Of a stretch of DNA of 64,000 bases, positions 18,614 to 27,130 are shown piece after piece. The notes under the pieces were generated by a model. That model made no database searches. It saw nothing but the letters and a program-made list of their open reading frames with translations, and had not been told where the DNA came from. Position numbers and translations under genes: made by a program. Within the stretch, counting starts at the first letter, position 1. The number at the start of each line of letters is the position of its first letter. This stretch comes from Bradyrhizobiaceae bacterium Ga0074131 (lineage in GTDB: Bacteria > Pseudomonadota > Alphaproteobacteria > Rhizobiales > Xanthobacteraceae): assembly GCA_001464035.1 (NCBI GenBank), contig LNEC01000012.1:62001-126000 (forward strand), written 5' to 3'.

Positions 18614-19404
18614 ATGGAAATCAACGTGCGTACCGATCCCGCTCTCGCTGCCGAAAATGCCAAGTTGCGCGCGCGTCTCGTTGAGATCGAGGACGAGTTG
18701 CGCACAGTCCAAAGGCGGGAGTATCGGCCCGTCGCCGAAGGTCAGCCCGGACTCGATGCCGCCTCCACTCCATTTTTCGGCGAGATGTTCGGCGAGATCA
18801 ACCAGGCTGTCATAGCCATCGACGAGTCGGATCGCGTCACCTATCTCAACGAGGCTGCCGAACGACAATACGGAGTTGGCGCCAGCGAAGCGCTCGGGCA
18901 GCCGATCTCCGCGGTCTATGCGATCCGCTGGATCGATCCCGCCGACGAGGCACGTGGCGTAGCGAAACCGTCCATGTCAGGAATGATGGCCGCGAACTGG
19001 CGGTTGAATCATCCATCACCGCGCTGCTGCTCGCCGGCCCGCCGGTCCGTCTGATGCCGGCGGCGGCCCAGGGCATCGGCATGGCACTGCATGAACTCAC
19101 CACCAACGCTACAAAGTATGGCGCACTGTCGAACAGGGACGGGCGCTTGAACATTGACTGGACCGTAACGGCCGCGCCCGAACCGGCTTTCTCGATGCAG
19201 TGGAGAGAGTCTGGCGGCCCCGAGGTCGTGGTCCCCAGCCGCAAGGGATTTGGCCACAAGGTGATCGGAAGAATGGCCGAAGCCGCGGTCGACGGCAGCG
19301 TTGAAATCGATTATGCGAAGAACGGATTGTGCTGGAAGATAACTGCGCCGGCCGCCAACATCCTGGAAGGCGCGAGCGTGCCGCCGCCGATATCGCGCGA
19401 ATAG
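18614..19404 (+). pseudogene. Decayed PAS-HWE histidine kinase
   Basis: The first frame (18614-19054) starts with a coiled region and a PAS domain (FGEINQAVIAIDESDRVTYLN to AIRWIDPADEA) and then turns to nonsense. In the frame of 19054 the PAS end (ETVHVRNDGRELAVESSITAL) can be read immediately upstream. It runs directly into the HWE ATPase region (LLAGPPVRLMPAAAQ, then MALHELTTNATKYGALS and a G-x-G-like FGHKVIGRM). So there is a frameshift near 18955 and a deletion near 19017 that removed the DHp helices with the phospho-accepting histidine. An ATPase-only product from 19054 could be made but could not autophosphorylate. Confidence 0.75.
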
Positions 19405-19556
19405 AAGTAGCATGGCTGCTCGAACCGAGCGTCGTCTTGGCCGCTGCCGGTACGGTGGAGGCTGCCCGCTAGGACCCAGATCTCCGGGCGCCGCGCGGAA
19501 TGTGGGCCATTCCAGGCGCCAATCGGTATCTTGCCTGTCACGCGCGGGCGCGAGGC

Positions 19557-20651
19557 TTACTTGGCGATCTTGTTGTGCAGCTGCCAGAAGCGCACGGTAC
19601 GGTGGGCGGTTTCCATCGACAGTTTCCGATAATCGCGCTGTGCCAGCGCCAGCGTCTGTGCGTTGATCGGCGCCGGCATCGGCCGGTTGCGCAAGATGCT
19701 TTCGACGCTCGGCCAGTTCAGGCGGGCTGACCGGCAGGGAATCAGGATGAGGTCGGCGCGAGGTCCCTCCAGGAGCCGCGCCATCATTTCGGTCGGCGCG
19801 TCGTTGAGCACGGCGAGGGAGACGATCACCTCGTCGAACTTCCCGGCTTCGGCGAAAAGGAAGACGGCGGCGTCGTCCAGCTCGTTCAATTCCTTCTTAA
19901 GCTTGATGAACTTCTCGACGCCGCCGAAATCCCGCGCCGAGGAAGTATCTTCGTCGGCGTCGCCGAGGATCGATTGCAGCACCCGCTTGATTTCTTCCCG
20001 CAGTTTCGGCGACGCGATTGCCGCCAGCTTGGCGCGGACCGCGTCAGAGGCGCGCCGCAACAGGTCGCGCAGGAATTTGACGGGCAGGTCGATGCGCAGC
20101 CCAAGGATTTCGGTGAGTTCGTCGTCGGCTTCGGCGCGGGATACGATACCGGAATAGCCGGCCTCGGAAAAGCGCGCGCCGGCATTGGTGGCGAGCTTCC
20201 GGATGACGTTGCTTTCGCCGCGATCGATGATCACGTCGGTGACCGCTTCGGGCAGATCGGTGCGGCCCGAAATGGCCAGCAGATGATCCTGCCCTTTCTT
20301 TCGCGCGATCTCCACCAGCGTGCCGGTTCCGAGGCGGCTGGAATGCGCCAGCACGTCGCCGGCCACCGCGATTTCATCGTCCCATGCCAGCTGGTGAACC
20401 ACTCGCTGCGGCGCGAAGGCGAGCGGCGCCAGCCGCTTTCCGAATTCGCCCCTGGCCCGGCTTTCGACCCGGGAAATCAGAAGACACATGACGTCGTCGA
20501 AGATCTTGACCTGTTCCTCGCTGAGACGCGAGCCATCGTGCAGGAACAGGTTTGTCACCTGCCGAAGCGTCTCGACCCGCTCCGCGGGCGACCCGGTTCT
20601 GACCGCGTCCTCGAGTTCGGCGATGATGGAATGATCCGGCTGTGGCGCCAT
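19557..20651 (-). CDS. DUF2336 helical repeat protein
   Basis: This 364-residue protein is largely alpha-helical, with Leu/Ala-rich helical repeats of HEAT-like character. Motifs such as LAWDDEIAVAGDVLAHSSRL and AISGRTDLPEAVTDVIIDRGE match the DUF2336 family of alphaproteobacteria. No catalytic motif is seen. The function of the family is not established to my knowledge. It has its own transcription unit, convergent with the broken kinase and followed upstream by an HWE kinase read in the same direction. Confidence 0.8.
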   Translation of the reverse strand: MAPQPDHSIIAELEDAVRTGSPAERVETLRQVTNLFLHDGSRLSEEQVKIFDDVMCLLISRVESRARGEFGKRLAPLAFAPQRVVHQLAWDDEIAVAGDVLAHSSRLGTGTLVEIARKKGQDHLLAISGRTDLPEAVTDVIIDRGESNVIRKLATNAGARFSEAGYSGIVSRAEADDELTEILGLRIDLPVKFLRDLLRRASDAVRAKLAAIASPKLREEIKRVLQSILGDADEDTSSARDFGGVEKFIKLKKELNELDDAAVFLFAEAGKFDEVIVSLAVLNDAPTEMMARLLEGPRADLILIPCRSARLNWPSVESILRNRPMPAPINAQTLALAQRDYRKLSMETAHRTVRFWQLHNKIAK

Positions 20652-20816
20652 CGTTCCCGGAGCGATCTATTGGGTGTTGCAGGAATTGAGGCCGCACCAT
20701 GGCCGTTACAGCCCTACGCCCGCGTTAAGTTGGAACTCCGTAGAAATACAGGGCGCGGCTGCGGCCGTATTCGAGGGGCATGCTGAACGGATCCCGACGG
20801 CGCGGGATCCGGCTTT

Positions 20817-21602
20817 CTACTCGGCGGCGGCCGGCGTCAGCGATGCCAGCGGCACATCGAACGCGTAGACGAAGCCGGCGGGCGCATACGTCAGATGGAC
20901 GCTACCCTTGAGCTGCCTTCCGAGGGTCTCGATCAGGCGGGTGCCGAAACTCTGCCGGGCAGGGGCCTGAACCGCGGGCCCGTTCTTCTCGGTCCAGGTC
21001 AGGCGCAGCCGCTGCGCCGGCTCGTCGACGGTCCACGCAATGTCGACGCGTCCGTCCGGCGTCGACAAAGCGCCGAACTTGGTGGTGTTGGTGCAGAGCT
21101 CGTTCATCGTCATCGCGATGGCAATCACAGCGCCCGAGGCGATCCGGATATCCGGCCCCAGAATCGAGAACTTCGCCGCATCCGGATCGTCGAAGGCTTC
21201 GGTGGCGCCGCGCACGATCTTGCCGAGGTCGGCGCTGCTCCATCGCGCCTGCAGCAGCAGGTCGTGGGCCCGTCCCAGCGCCAGCAGCCGGCCTTCGATG
21301 GCGTGTTGCGCGTGCTCGGCGCCGGCCACGTTCCGCAGGCTCTGGGAGGCGATGGCGCTGACTGTCGCCAGCGTGTTCTTGATGCGGTGGTGCAGTTCTT
21401 CCAGGATCAGCTTTTGCAGCCTGTCCGCCGCCGCGCGCTCGCGGGCGTCGATGCCGGCCTGATCGAGCAGGCCCTGGGTATTGATTTCCGCCTGCGCCAG
21501 CAGCAGCCGAAGGCTGACATTCTCTGCCGCCAGGAAATCCTGCGGCGGCGCTGCCCTGTCGTGGAAATGGCGCTTGTCCTGGTGATGATCGATTTCGAAC
21601 AT
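20817..21602 (-). CDS. HWE/HisKA_2-type sensor histidine kinase without sensory domain
   Basis: This is a 261-residue cytoplasmic kinase. Residues about 25-65 are coiled. The phospho-accepting box is EELHHRIKNTLATVSAIASQSL, typical of the HisKA_2/HWE class, followed by RLLALGRAHDLLLQARW. The ATP-binding N-box is MTMNELCTNTTKFGALS and a G-box FGTRLIETLG follows. No PAS, GAF or membrane segment is present, so the input signal probably comes from a partner. Kinases of this class commonly feed the PhyR-NepR-EcfG general stress response in alphaproteobacteria, and EcfG-type promoters occur nearby; the link is inferred. Confidence 0.88.
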   Translation of the reverse strand: MFEIDHHQDKRHFHDRAAPPQDFLAAENVSLRLLLAQAEINTQGLLDQAGIDARERAAADRLQKLILEELHHRIKNTLATVSAIASQSLRNVAGAEHAQHAIEGRLLALGRAHDLLLQARWSSADLGKIVRGATEAFDDPDAAKFSILGPDIRIASGAVIAIAMTMNELCTNTTKFGALSTPDGRVDIAWTVDEPAQRLRLTWTEKNGPAVQAPARQSFGTRLIETLGRQLKGSVHLTYAPAGFVYAFDVPLASLTPAAAE

Positions 21603-21907
21603 CCAAAACTATACCATCCTATGTCGTCTACCGCTCAGATTAATTGCGGCGGCTTTTGGCGCCAACAAGACGATTCCGGCCGTTTCCCGTGTGGTTTGAG
21701 GCCAAGCTACGGCCAGGCAGCATCGAACCGTTGCAAATCCAGGATCGCGCGGAAGATAGCTGGATCGCCCGATTCACCGTTCCATGACGGTTCTGGGCCA
21801 GGTGGGCGTGGCGCGCCGTAGATGGCGATTTCTGCCTTTCCGCGAGAGCGGGTTCGGATCGAACCCCAAGGGCTGTCCGTGGCCGTTGCGAATGGCCGCT
21901 TCGGCTG
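21603..21907. other. Divergent intergenic region, upstream part
   Basis: This lies between the divergently read HWE kinase and BA14K gene. No ORF with a plausible product is seen; the only clear element in the region is the FixK-like box that follows at 21908. Confidence 0.4.
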
Positions 21908-21921
21908 TTGAGCTAGGTCAA
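21908..21921. promoter_or_regulatory. FixK/FNR-like box upstream of the BA14K gene
   Basis: TTGAGCTAGGTCAA fits the FixK/FNR pattern TTG(A/C)-N6-(T/G)CAA exactly. Its centre is about 82 bases before the ATG at 21997, a distance that would allow activation from about -41 of a start site near 21956. Confidence 0.6.
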
Positions 21922-21996
21922 CGACGTGAGGCCTTTCGCAGCTAATCATAATGTGTCGCAGGGCTTGTCCCTGGCCTAATTCTGGGAGTGATTGAA

Positions 21997-22401
21997 ATGA
22001 GGAAATCGTCTGGAGTTCTTCTTGCCGCGCTGGCGGTGGCCACGCTGTCGGCCGTCGCACCCGCGGCATCGGCGCCGATCGGATCGCCACTGATGCTGCG
22101 AAACGCGGTGGAGATATCGGTGGAGACCGTAAGATATCGTCGCGGCTATGGCCCGGCCATCGGCCTTGGTATCGCCGGCGCGCTGATCGGCGGGGCGATT
22201 ATTGGCGCAACTCAACAGCCCTACGGCTATTACGGCTATCCCGGCTACTACGGTCCCGGCTATTACGGTCCGGCCTACGTCGTCGCGCCGGCCTATGTCG
22301 GGGGCGGCGCCGCGGCTTATTGTGCGCAGCGCTACAGGTCCTACGACCCGTATTCCGGGACCTATCTTGGCTACGACGGTTATCGCCATCCGTGTCCATG
22401 A
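21997..22401 (+). CDS. BA14K-like secreted Tyr/Gly-rich protein
   Basis: This 134-residue protein has a signal peptide (residues about 1-27, ending ASA), a Gly-rich hydrophobic segment (GLGIAGALIGGAIIG), a repetitive YYGYPGYYGPGYYGP region, and a C-terminal motif CAQRYRSYDPYSGTYLGYDG. That C-terminal motif is the hallmark of BA14K-type proteins, first known as Brucella antigens and widespread in Rhizobiales. Their function is unsettled. The ATG at 21997 is used, with GGGAG upstream; a GTG at 21988 is possible. A FixK-like box precedes it, suggesting induction at low oxygen. Confidence 0.82.
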   Translation: MRKSSGVLLAALAVATLSAVAPAASAPIGSPLMLRNAVEISVETVRYRRGYGPAIGLGIAGALIGGAIIGATQQPYGYYGYPGYYGPGYYGPAYVVAPAYVGGGAAAYCAQRYRSYDPYSGTYLGYDGYRHPCP

Positions 22402-22621
22402 TGGCGACCAATGGTTGATTGAGGAAGTGTCGCCCCTGCGCGTCGTAGAGGCGAGCCTTGGTCTGCCGACCCTGTAAGCGGTTACGTTTGGTCTTGGGGC
22501 GACGTCGGCGACCGGCGCGTCGTCGTCGTGGTATCGTCTGCCAGCGATCGGATCGACTCGTGGCATGTCGGAAAATCCCTCAGCGTGACCTGCCTTGTCG
22601 CCCCAGCTACCGGACGCGCAT

Positions 22622-24556
22622 TCATGACCGGATGGCCAGCAACCAGTCGTCGAGTCGCTGCAGCCAGCGCCGCGGCGGAGGTGGGGCAGGGAGCGGCTTG
22701 AGCTTGAGGCGGTCACCGTCAAGTCCATGAACGAGCTGAAGTGTTCGTGTGTGGTAGACGGCAAGATCCGGACGGTGACCGATGCTCAATAAGGTCGTCT
22801 GCTTCAGTTCGTCGTCGAACAGGCGCATGACGCGGCGTTGGCTGTCCTCGTCGAGCGCGGCCGTCGCTTCGTCGAGAAAGACCCATCCCGGCTTATGCAG
22901 CAGCAGCCGCGCGAACGCGAGTCGCTCCTGTTCGCCGAGCGAAAGCTCCTTGTCCCAGCGCTCAGTCCGGTCGAGCTTGGGAATGAGATTGCCGAGATCG
23001 CACCGCTGCAGTGCCTTTCGAATATCCGGATCGGGGAAAGCGTCGGTGGCACTCGGATAACTCAGAGCGTTGCGTAACGTGCCCAGCGGCAGGTAAGGGC
23101 GCTGCGGCAGGAATGCCATCGTCCCGGGCGGAGGCGTGAGGATGGTCCCGGAACCCCACGGCCAGAGACCCGCCACGGCGCGGAACAGCGTCGATTTTCC
23201 TCGACCGGTATCGCCGACGATCAGCACGCGCTCGCCCGGTGCGATGCTGACGGTCGCGTCGTCGATAATGATGTGCCCGTCCGGCAGCAGGACGCGGACA
23301 CCCTCGAAAGCAAGATGGCCGTCCGGGTGCGGCGCGCGTTTGATCTCCTTCGCGCCCTCCTCGACCGCGGGCAGGTTGTCGAGCGCTTCGCGGAAGCGCG
23401 CGACCCGGTGGACCGCCGCCCGCCAGTCGGCGAGCCGCGAAAAATTGTCCACGAACCAGCGCATCGCGCCCTGCACCTGGGAGAAGGCGCCCGCCACCAT
23501 GATCAGGCCGCCGAGGGTCAGGCTACCGCCGAAATAGGCCGGTGCGGCCACGAGTATCGGAACGACGAGCGACAGCCAGCCGGTGCCCGATGTGATCCAG
23601 GTGAGATGGGCGAGCGAGGAAGAGATTCGCCGCATGGTATCCACGACGGCCGCGAGCGCCGCTTCGAGATGCCGCTGTTCGTCCCTCTCCCCGCCATGCA
23701 GCGCGATGCTCTCGCCGGATTCGTTGACCCGAACCAGAGCGAAGCGGAATTCCGCCTCGCGCGCATATCGTTCGCCATTCAGGGCAATCAGCGGCCGTCC
23801 CACCAGCCAGGTCAGGCCGGAGCCGATCAGGGCATAACCGAGGGCACACCAGACCATGTAGCCGGGGATCGCGATGTCGTGGCCCGCCACCTGGAAGGTG
23901 ACCTGCGCCGACAGGGCCCACAGCACGCCCACGAAAGCGGCGATCTGAAGCAGGGAATAGACCATGCCGCAGCCGAGGTCCGCGCTGTAGTCGCCGAGCA
24001 GGCGCGTATCCTCCTGGATGCGCTGGTCCGGATTGTGACCGTACTGGCCGGCAAAGCCCAGCTGATAGACGCGCAACGGCTTGAGCCACTCGACCAGCAG
24101 GTGGCGGGTGATCCACTCGCGCAGCCGAAACTTCAGGCGTTCCTGCAGAAAGGTCTGGGCGACCGTGAGCGCCAGCAAGACGGCAATGATGACGAGGAAC
24201 GTCCAGAGATGATGGACGAAGCCCGACAGGTCCTTGCGGCCCACGGCGTCGAAGAACTGGCCGTTCCACTCATTCAGTTCCACCTGCCCGAACATGTTGG
24301 CGATGGTGACGACGGTCGAGACGGCGAAGATCACCACCACTCGGCGCCCGCCTTCGGCGCGAACCCGCGCGAACAGTTTCAGGTCGCGGGCGAGATTGAA
24401 ATCGTGCGTTGGCGGGGACACAACGAGTTCGTCCGCCAGAGAGGGTCTGACCGCCAGGCCCGGTATCAGCGGTAGCACAGGCAGGGCGGTCTGCGGCACC
24501 TCCGACGGACGGTGTGCGGCCAGAGGCGGCAAGGTCGATGGAAGGTCCGTTTTCAT
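22622..24556 (-). CDS. SbmA/BacA-related ABC transporter, fused permease-ATPase
   Basis: This 644-residue half-transporter combines an ABC_membrane_2 permease with a nucleotide-binding domain. The permease (residues about 60-390) contains ELNEWNGQFFDAVGRKDL and the EWITRHLLVEWL segment typical of SbmA/BacA and ABCD-type exporters. The ATPase has Walker A GDTGRGKST, signature LSLGEQERLAFAR and Walker B WVFLDEATAALD. In this group the ATP-fused members (YddA-like) are less understood than BacA; substrates include peptides and very long-chain acyl compounds. The start at 24556 (MKTDL) is preferred to the ATG three codons earlier. It stands alone on the minus strand. Confidence 0.88.
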   Translation of the reverse strand: MKTDLPSTLPPLAAHRPSEVPQTALPVLPLIPGLAVRPSLADELVVSPPTHDFNLARDLKLFARVRAEGGRRVVVIFAVSTVVTIANMFGQVELNEWNGQFFDAVGRKDLSGFVHHLWTFLVIIAVLLALTVAQTFLQERLKFRLREWITRHLLVEWLKPLRVYQLGFAGQYGHNPDQRIQEDTRLLGDYSADLGCGMVYSLLQIAAFVGVLWALSAQVTFQVAGHDIAIPGYMVWCALGYALIGSGLTWLVGRPLIALNGERYAREAEFRFALVRVNESGESIALHGGERDEQRHLEAALAAVVDTMRRISSSLAHLTWITSGTGWLSLVVPILVAAPAYFGGSLTLGGLIMVAGAFSQVQGAMRWFVDNFSRLADWRAAVHRVARFREALDNLPAVEEGAKEIKRAPHPDGHLAFEGVRVLLPDGHIIIDDATVSIAPGERVLIVGDTGRGKSTLFRAVAGLWPWGSGTILTPPPGTMAFLPQRPYLPLGTLRNALSYPSATDAFPDPDIRKALQRCDLGNLIPKLDRTERWDKELSLGEQERLAFARLLLHKPGWVFLDEATAALDEDSQRRVMRLFDDELKQTTLLSIGHRPDLAVYHTRTLQLVHGLDGDRLKLKPLPAPPPPRRWLQRLDDWLLAIRS

Positions 24557-24659
24557 TCCCCGCATCCCCCACCTCGCATCGTCGTGAGCGACGTTAAGGC
24601 CAGCTAATTCCCGCCAGCGGCAGCACCCCCCGGTTCACCGCGGCGGCTGGATGTAACGG

Positions 24660-25058
24660 TCAAAGATGCTCTTCAAAATCCTCAAATGACTTGCCGAACT
24701 GCGTCAGCGCCTCCTCCAGATAATCCGCCAGCATGGGCGTCTCGATCAGGTAGGATGCCGTACGGTTGTTGTGGGCGCGCGATGCCTCGGCGCGCAGATC
24801 GCGCCAGCTGTCGAGATCGCCGTCACCGCGGCCGAGCCACATCAGGGCTACCAGGTCGATCTGCTCGTCGACGTTCAGGCCTCGAATGAAGCCGGAAAGC
24901 TCGGAGCGATCGGTGCTGTTGCGGTGATCCTCTGGCATGTCGTCGTCCGGATCGGCGGCCAGGTCGGACTGGTCGGCGTTACCCTCGGATTGGCGGGATT
25001 TGGCGATGATGAAGAACACTTTTTCCGGCGAGATCGACAGGTTCGGAACTTTTCGCAT
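24660..25058 (-). CDS. DUF3775 family protein
   Basis: This 132-residue acidic protein contains IDLVALMWLGRGDGDLDSWRDLRAEA and a C-terminal RTASYLIETPMLADYLEEALTQFG, the conserved features of the DUF3775 family. No signal peptide, membrane helix or catalytic motif is evident. It starts at the ATG encoded at 25056-25058, which gives the expected N-terminus. It follows the coiled-coil gene on the same strand after 107 bases and may be read from the same promoter region, which carries FixK-like sites. Function unknown. Confidence 0.8.
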   Translation of the reverse strand: MRKVPNLSISPEKVFFIIAKSRQSEGNADQSDLAADPDDDMPEDHRNSTDRSELSGFIRGLNVDEQIDLVALMWLGRGDGDLDSWRDLRAEASRAHNNRTASYLIETPMLADYLEEALTQFGKSFEDFEEHL

Positions 25059-25165
25059 CGTGACATCTCCAGAAGGCAGGCGCAAAATACTGGCCAGGGG
25101 ACAACGTGGCTGGAACGAGAGCCCGCCACGCAGCGGACTCTCCGCATTTCGGGTTGCCGCCCGGA

Positions 25166-25768
25166 TCAGGCGGTGGCCCGCTCGAACGCTTCCCGTGCCG
25201 TCTGATTGGCGCGATCGAAGACGGCGCGGGTTTCCGTCAGGGCAGCCGTAAGTGCCGACCATGACTGGTTTCCAGCCTCGTTCAGCTTCCGGAGTTTTGC
25301 CTCCGCGGCGATCGCGTCGGCCTTCATGCGCTTGACGCTCGACTCGATTTCGTCGCGGCGCTCACTTGCGAATTCGCTGGCGGCAGAGGCCAGCTTGTCG
25401 GCCGTCTCGCGCCATGCTTTCAACTGGGCTGCCGCCTGGAGTTCGAATGTCGCCTGCTGCAGCTCGAATTGCCTGCCGTAGCTCTCGACATATTTCTTGA
25501 CCTCCGCCTCGAAGGCGTTCCAGTCGGTTTCCAGTTTTGCCTTGGCGCTGGTCCATGCGGCCTCGCCGGCTCCCGTCTGCTTCCTGATGGCGTCGCGGAA
25601 GTCGTCGCGATTCTTCCGCAGTTCGGCCAGAACCTTGCTGGCCTTGTCCTTCGCATCGGCCTGCACCTCGGCGGCCTTGCTTTCCAGGGACGTCAGCGCG
25701 GCGTCCATCTCATCGAGCCGCTCCTTGGCCCAATTTGCAAAGAAGTGAATGCTGTCTTGCCCGCTCAT
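25166..25768 (-). CDS. Long coiled-coil helical protein
   Basis: The 200-residue protein is almost wholly helical, with heptad-like Ala/Lys/Glu patterns from end to end (for example ALTSLESKAAEVQADAKDKAS). It is highly charged and has no membrane segment. I do not recognise a named family with certainty; it resembles uncharacterised alphaproteobacterial helical proteins. The ATG at 25766-25768 is chosen because GGAGCGAGAG lies just before it. A FixK-like box lies 87 bases upstream. A structural or protective role is only a guess. Confidence 0.7.
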   Translation of the reverse strand: MSGQDSIHFFANWAKERLDEMDAALTSLESKAAEVQADAKDKASKVLAELRKNRDDFRDAIRKQTGAGEAAWTSAKAKLETDWNAFEAEVKKYVESYGRQFELQQATFELQAAAQLKAWRETADKLASAASEFASERRDEIESSVKRMKADAIAAEAKLRKLNEAGNQSWSALTAALTETRAVFDRANQTAREAFERATA

Positions 25769-25854
25769 CTCTCGCTCCATGAATTTTCGGGGGGGTATAC
25801 TCGCCGAGAAAAGGCTTCCCCTGGAAAAAACTAGAGCTTCCGGCGAAGATAACC

Positions 25855-25868
25855 TTGCGCAAGATCAA
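25855..25868. promoter_or_regulatory. FixK/FNR-like box upstream of the coiled-coil gene
   Basis: TTGCGCAAGATCAA matches TTG(A/C)-N6-(T/G)CAA. It lies 87 bases from the minus-strand start at 25768, a suitable activating distance. The flanking 25769-26099 stretch holds no gene. Confidence 0.5.
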
Positions 25869-25931
25869 CACATGCCGTCGGGCTTCGGCTGATCGGGTTT
25901 AGCGGCAGGTCGGCGCCCGGTATTGATGCCA

Positions 25932-25945
25932 TTGATTTGGATCAA
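25932..25945. promoter_or_regulatory. Perfect FNR/FixK palindrome upstream of a small membrane protein
   Basis: TTGATTTGGATCAA is an exact TTGAT-N4-ATCAA dyad. It precedes the small ORF at 26100 by 154 bases and is divergent from the box at 25855. It is the best FixK match in the window. Confidence 0.65.
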
Positions 25946-26099
25946 CATGATTTCGTGAACGGCCCGTAAGTGGTTTCATGGCAGGCGGGGGCGCCGTTCT
26001 CAAGATCGCTCACAATGGGTCAATCAGGTTCGATCATCAATCTGTTCAGACATCAGAGCCTGGCATCGAGGCAACGCGTAAGAACAGAGATCCCGGGCA

Positions 26100-26246
26100 A
26101 TGAATCGCAACATTCTCTATCTGGTCATCGGCGCACTCGCCGTCGTCGCTGTGGTAGTGGGTTATCAATTCTATCAGGAGAAGCAGAAGGCCACCGGCGT
26201 CGAGATCAGCATCGGCGAGCGTGGCATTTCAATTGAAAAGAAGTAG
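26100..26246 (+). CDS. Small single-helix membrane protein (48 aa)
   Basis: The product is 48 residues: a short polar start (MNRN), a hydrophobic helix (residues about 5-22, VIGALAVVAVVVGY), then QFYQEKQKATGVEI and a charged end ISIEKK. I recall close relatives annotated as hypothetical in Bradyrhizobium, but cannot confirm this here. A FixK-like palindrome lies upstream. No good Shine-Dalgarno is visible just before the ATG, which lowers confidence in the exact start. Confidence 0.65.
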   Translation: MNRNILYLVIGALAVVAVVVGYQFYQEKQKATGVEISIGERGISIEKK

Positions 26247-26362
26247 TGCGGCATGTTGCCGATGACGCTGCCGACCGGCGTCAGCGCCAGACATCGAGAC
26301 CAAGGCCTCACAGACCACGACGAGAGCCAACGTCCATTTAGGTCCCACCGAAGGAGTCAGAT

Positions 26363-26527
26363 ATGTCGCTCGGACTAATACTCGTCATTATCCTCGTCAT
26401 CTTCCTGCTTGGTGGTTTCAGTGGCCGCTTCGGTGGTTACGGCTACGGCTTCGGTCACGGTGGTGTCGGTGTCATCGGCGTCATCCTGATCATCCTCGTC
26501 GTCCTGCTGCTTATGGGCCGGATCTGA
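26363..26527 (+). CDS. DUF3309-like small membrane protein (54 aa)
   Basis: The ATG at 26363 is preceded by AAGGAG, an excellent ribosome site. The 54-residue product has two hydrophobic strands (LILVIILVIFLLGG and VIGVILIILVVLLLMGRI) flanking a Gly/Tyr-rich turn (GGYGYGFGHGG). This pattern is that of the DUF3309 family, small stress-associated membrane proteins of unknown function. It lies 116 bases after the 48-residue protein. Confidence 0.75.
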   Translation: MSLGLILVIILVIFLLGGFSGRFGGYGYGFGHGGVGVIGVILIILVVLLLMGRI

Positions 26528-26620
26528 TCTTGAGGCAGATCAATTCCACGCATTCGAGCCATGGCATCCGGCGGATGGCGGCCTCAACGGGTACGACGCG
26601 CTGAGGCCGCTCCTCTTGGG

Positions 26621-27130
26621 CTATCGCCTGTAACGGCAGTATTCGTCGCCATTGTCGTACTCGACGCAGATCTTCACGCGGCGCGGCAGGTACGAATCGG
26701 CATATCCCCTATAGCGGTCCGCATCGTCCCTATACCGATCGCCGCGCTCCTGATGTTGTCCACGATCCTTGTCGCGATCTCGGCCCATGTAGTCGTCGTC
26801 GTCCCGCCGCATCATTCGGCCGTGGCTCTTCTCACGGTCATCGCGACCCGCACGGTCGCCGTCGCCGCGATGCATCATACGGCCGTTGCCCATCTCGCGG
26901 TCGTCACGGCCTGCGCGGTCGCCATCGCCGCGGCGCATTCTCCAGTCCGGCCCCATTTCACGGTTGTCGGTCTTCTGTTGGTCGCGGCCGGCTTTTTCAT
27001 CCTGCGGTGGCGAGGGTTTCTGGTCAGTCTGGACAGGCGCTCCGGCTTGCGGCGCCTTCTCCTGCTCCTGGGCGAGCGAGCAAAGGCTCGAGGAGGCGAG
27101 CAACATTGTGGCAAGGGCGAATGCACGCAT
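26621..27130 (-). CDS. Secreted Arg/Asp-rich repeat protein
   Basis: The 169-residue product starts at the ATG encoded at 27128-27130, with a signal peptide of about 20 residues (MRAFALATMLLASSSLCSLA). The mature chain is extremely hydrophilic. Residues 64-113 hold two near-identical units with core RGDGDRAGRDDRE and the start of a third. The C-terminus has a conserved-looking segment RVKICVEYDNGDEYCRYRR with two cysteines. I do not recognise a function; low complexity suggests an unstructured periplasmic protein. A weak EcfG-like promoter lies upstream. Confidence 0.6.
   Translation of the reverse strand: MRAFALATMLLASSSLCSLAQEQEKAPQAGAPVQTDQKPSPPQDEKAGRDQQKTDNREMGPDWRMRRGDGDRAGRDDREMGNGRMMHRGDGDRAGRDDREKSHGRMMRRDDDDYMGRDRDKDRGQHQERGDRYRDDADRYRGYADSYLPRRVKICVEYDNGDEYCRYRR
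26792..26941 (-). repeat. In-frame tandem repeat, unit about 60-63 bases
   Basis: Two full units and a partial third encode the repeated block R-M-x-x-R-G-D-G-D-R-A-G-R-D-D-R-E within the secreted protein at residues 64-113. The length difference between units is one codon. Confidence 0.7.
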
